This document shows, one piece after another, positions 63,565 through 64,000 of a stretch of 64,000 nt of DNA (position 1 is its first letter; the number at the start of each line of letters is the position of its first letter). This stretch comes from Oncomelania hupensis (lineage: Eukaryota; Mollusca; Gastropoda; Littorinimorpha; Pomatiopsidae), in NCBI GenBank assembly GCA_036898135.1, contig CM072526.1, positions 1,333,034 to 1,397,033 of the forward strand. Direction: 5' to 3'. A model generated the notes under the pieces. That model was not told the DNA's origin. It ran no database searches and worked only from the letters and a program-made list of their open reading frames with translations. Made by a program: the position numbers and the translations under genes.

Positions 63565-64000
63565 GGGGGAGAGGAGGGATGTAGTACTGTTCTGAACTCA
63601 AGATGAAAGAGGGGCATTGAGTTGTGCTTGTGTATTGGCCAGTATTCAGTGAAGGCACATTTTGCTGCATTGAAACTTTTATATTTTAATTTTGCTAAAC
63701 TAAAATTACAGTATTTTACCAACAGTATTTTACCAGATTTCTTGAGGATCACTTGGTAAATTACTCAATCTCGCCCCAATTCTGTATTCAGTATTTGCGT
63801 GTTCCACCAGGGTAGTCCATGACAAATAATCATGGGAAATACAATTTAGCTTTTGTAGAATTCCTTTGTTTCTAAACTTCATGACGTACACAGCCATCCT
63901 AGTATGGTGTCAGAGAGCCAGTGGCAAAATCCATGTCATCTTCTCAAAGCCAGTTTGCGTCAGAGTTATATCTCAGTTCTGCTTTCAAACTGGAAATTTC
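63565..64000. other. Window end, nothing recognised
   Basis: AT-rich; no supported gene or repeat. Confidence 0.5.

Noticed and set aside
1..64000. CRISPR array, operons or bacterial genes
   Set aside because: Introns, LINEs, SINEs and DNA transposons show a nuclear animal sequence. The tandem arrays have no spacer structure.

Overview
This is nuclear DNA from an animal, most likely a mollusc and probably a gastropod. The evidence is split genes with GT/AG introns, a rho-class (fish GST-A type) glutathione S-transferase, a PHF20 gene, many LINE, SINE and DNA-transposon copies, long (AAT)n tracts, and a recurrent AAGGGAGGTAACTC-type motif that I associate with gastropods. The species cannot be fixed from the sequence alone.

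Two host genes lie head to head. On the minus strand a PHF20/PHF20L1-type chromatin reader runs from a start codon at 48432 down past position 1. I placed 17 coding exons whose splice phases all agree, giving about 1003 codons with two Tudor-type domains, a C2H2 finger, a PHD finger and the start of the C-terminal helical region. The last coding exon lies outside the window. On the plus strand a complete six-exon, 226-residue glutathione S-transferase runs from 56853 to 62723.

Most of the remaining DNA is mobile elements sitting in the introns. They include L2/CR1-like LINEs (1-1010, 16735-18710), a full-length but broken RTE/BovB-like LINE (19850-23191) and four shorter RTE pieces, two SINE families, and a 577-578 bp retroposon family with 12-bp target duplications. 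DNA transposons include three hAT-type elements with 6-bp duplications, a 602-bp element with a 7-bp duplication, two piggyBac-type elements flanked by TTAA, and a complete hAT element (42105-46402) with matched ends, a 5-bp duplication and an intact three-exon transposase of 797 residues.

The most striking structure is a 7.85-kb foldback element (48436-56285) between the two genes. It has long inverted terminal repeats, each made of a unique outer part plus an array of about 32-bp tandem units in opposite orientation. It is flanked by a perfect 10-bp duplication, ACGCCATCTT, which on the minus strand reads AAGATGGCGT and holds the inferred PHF20 start codon. Removing the element would leave about 560 bp between the two start codons, so it appears to have split a compact divergent promoter. 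The duplication length and architecture fit Mutator-related Foldback elements. No transposase is visible inside it.
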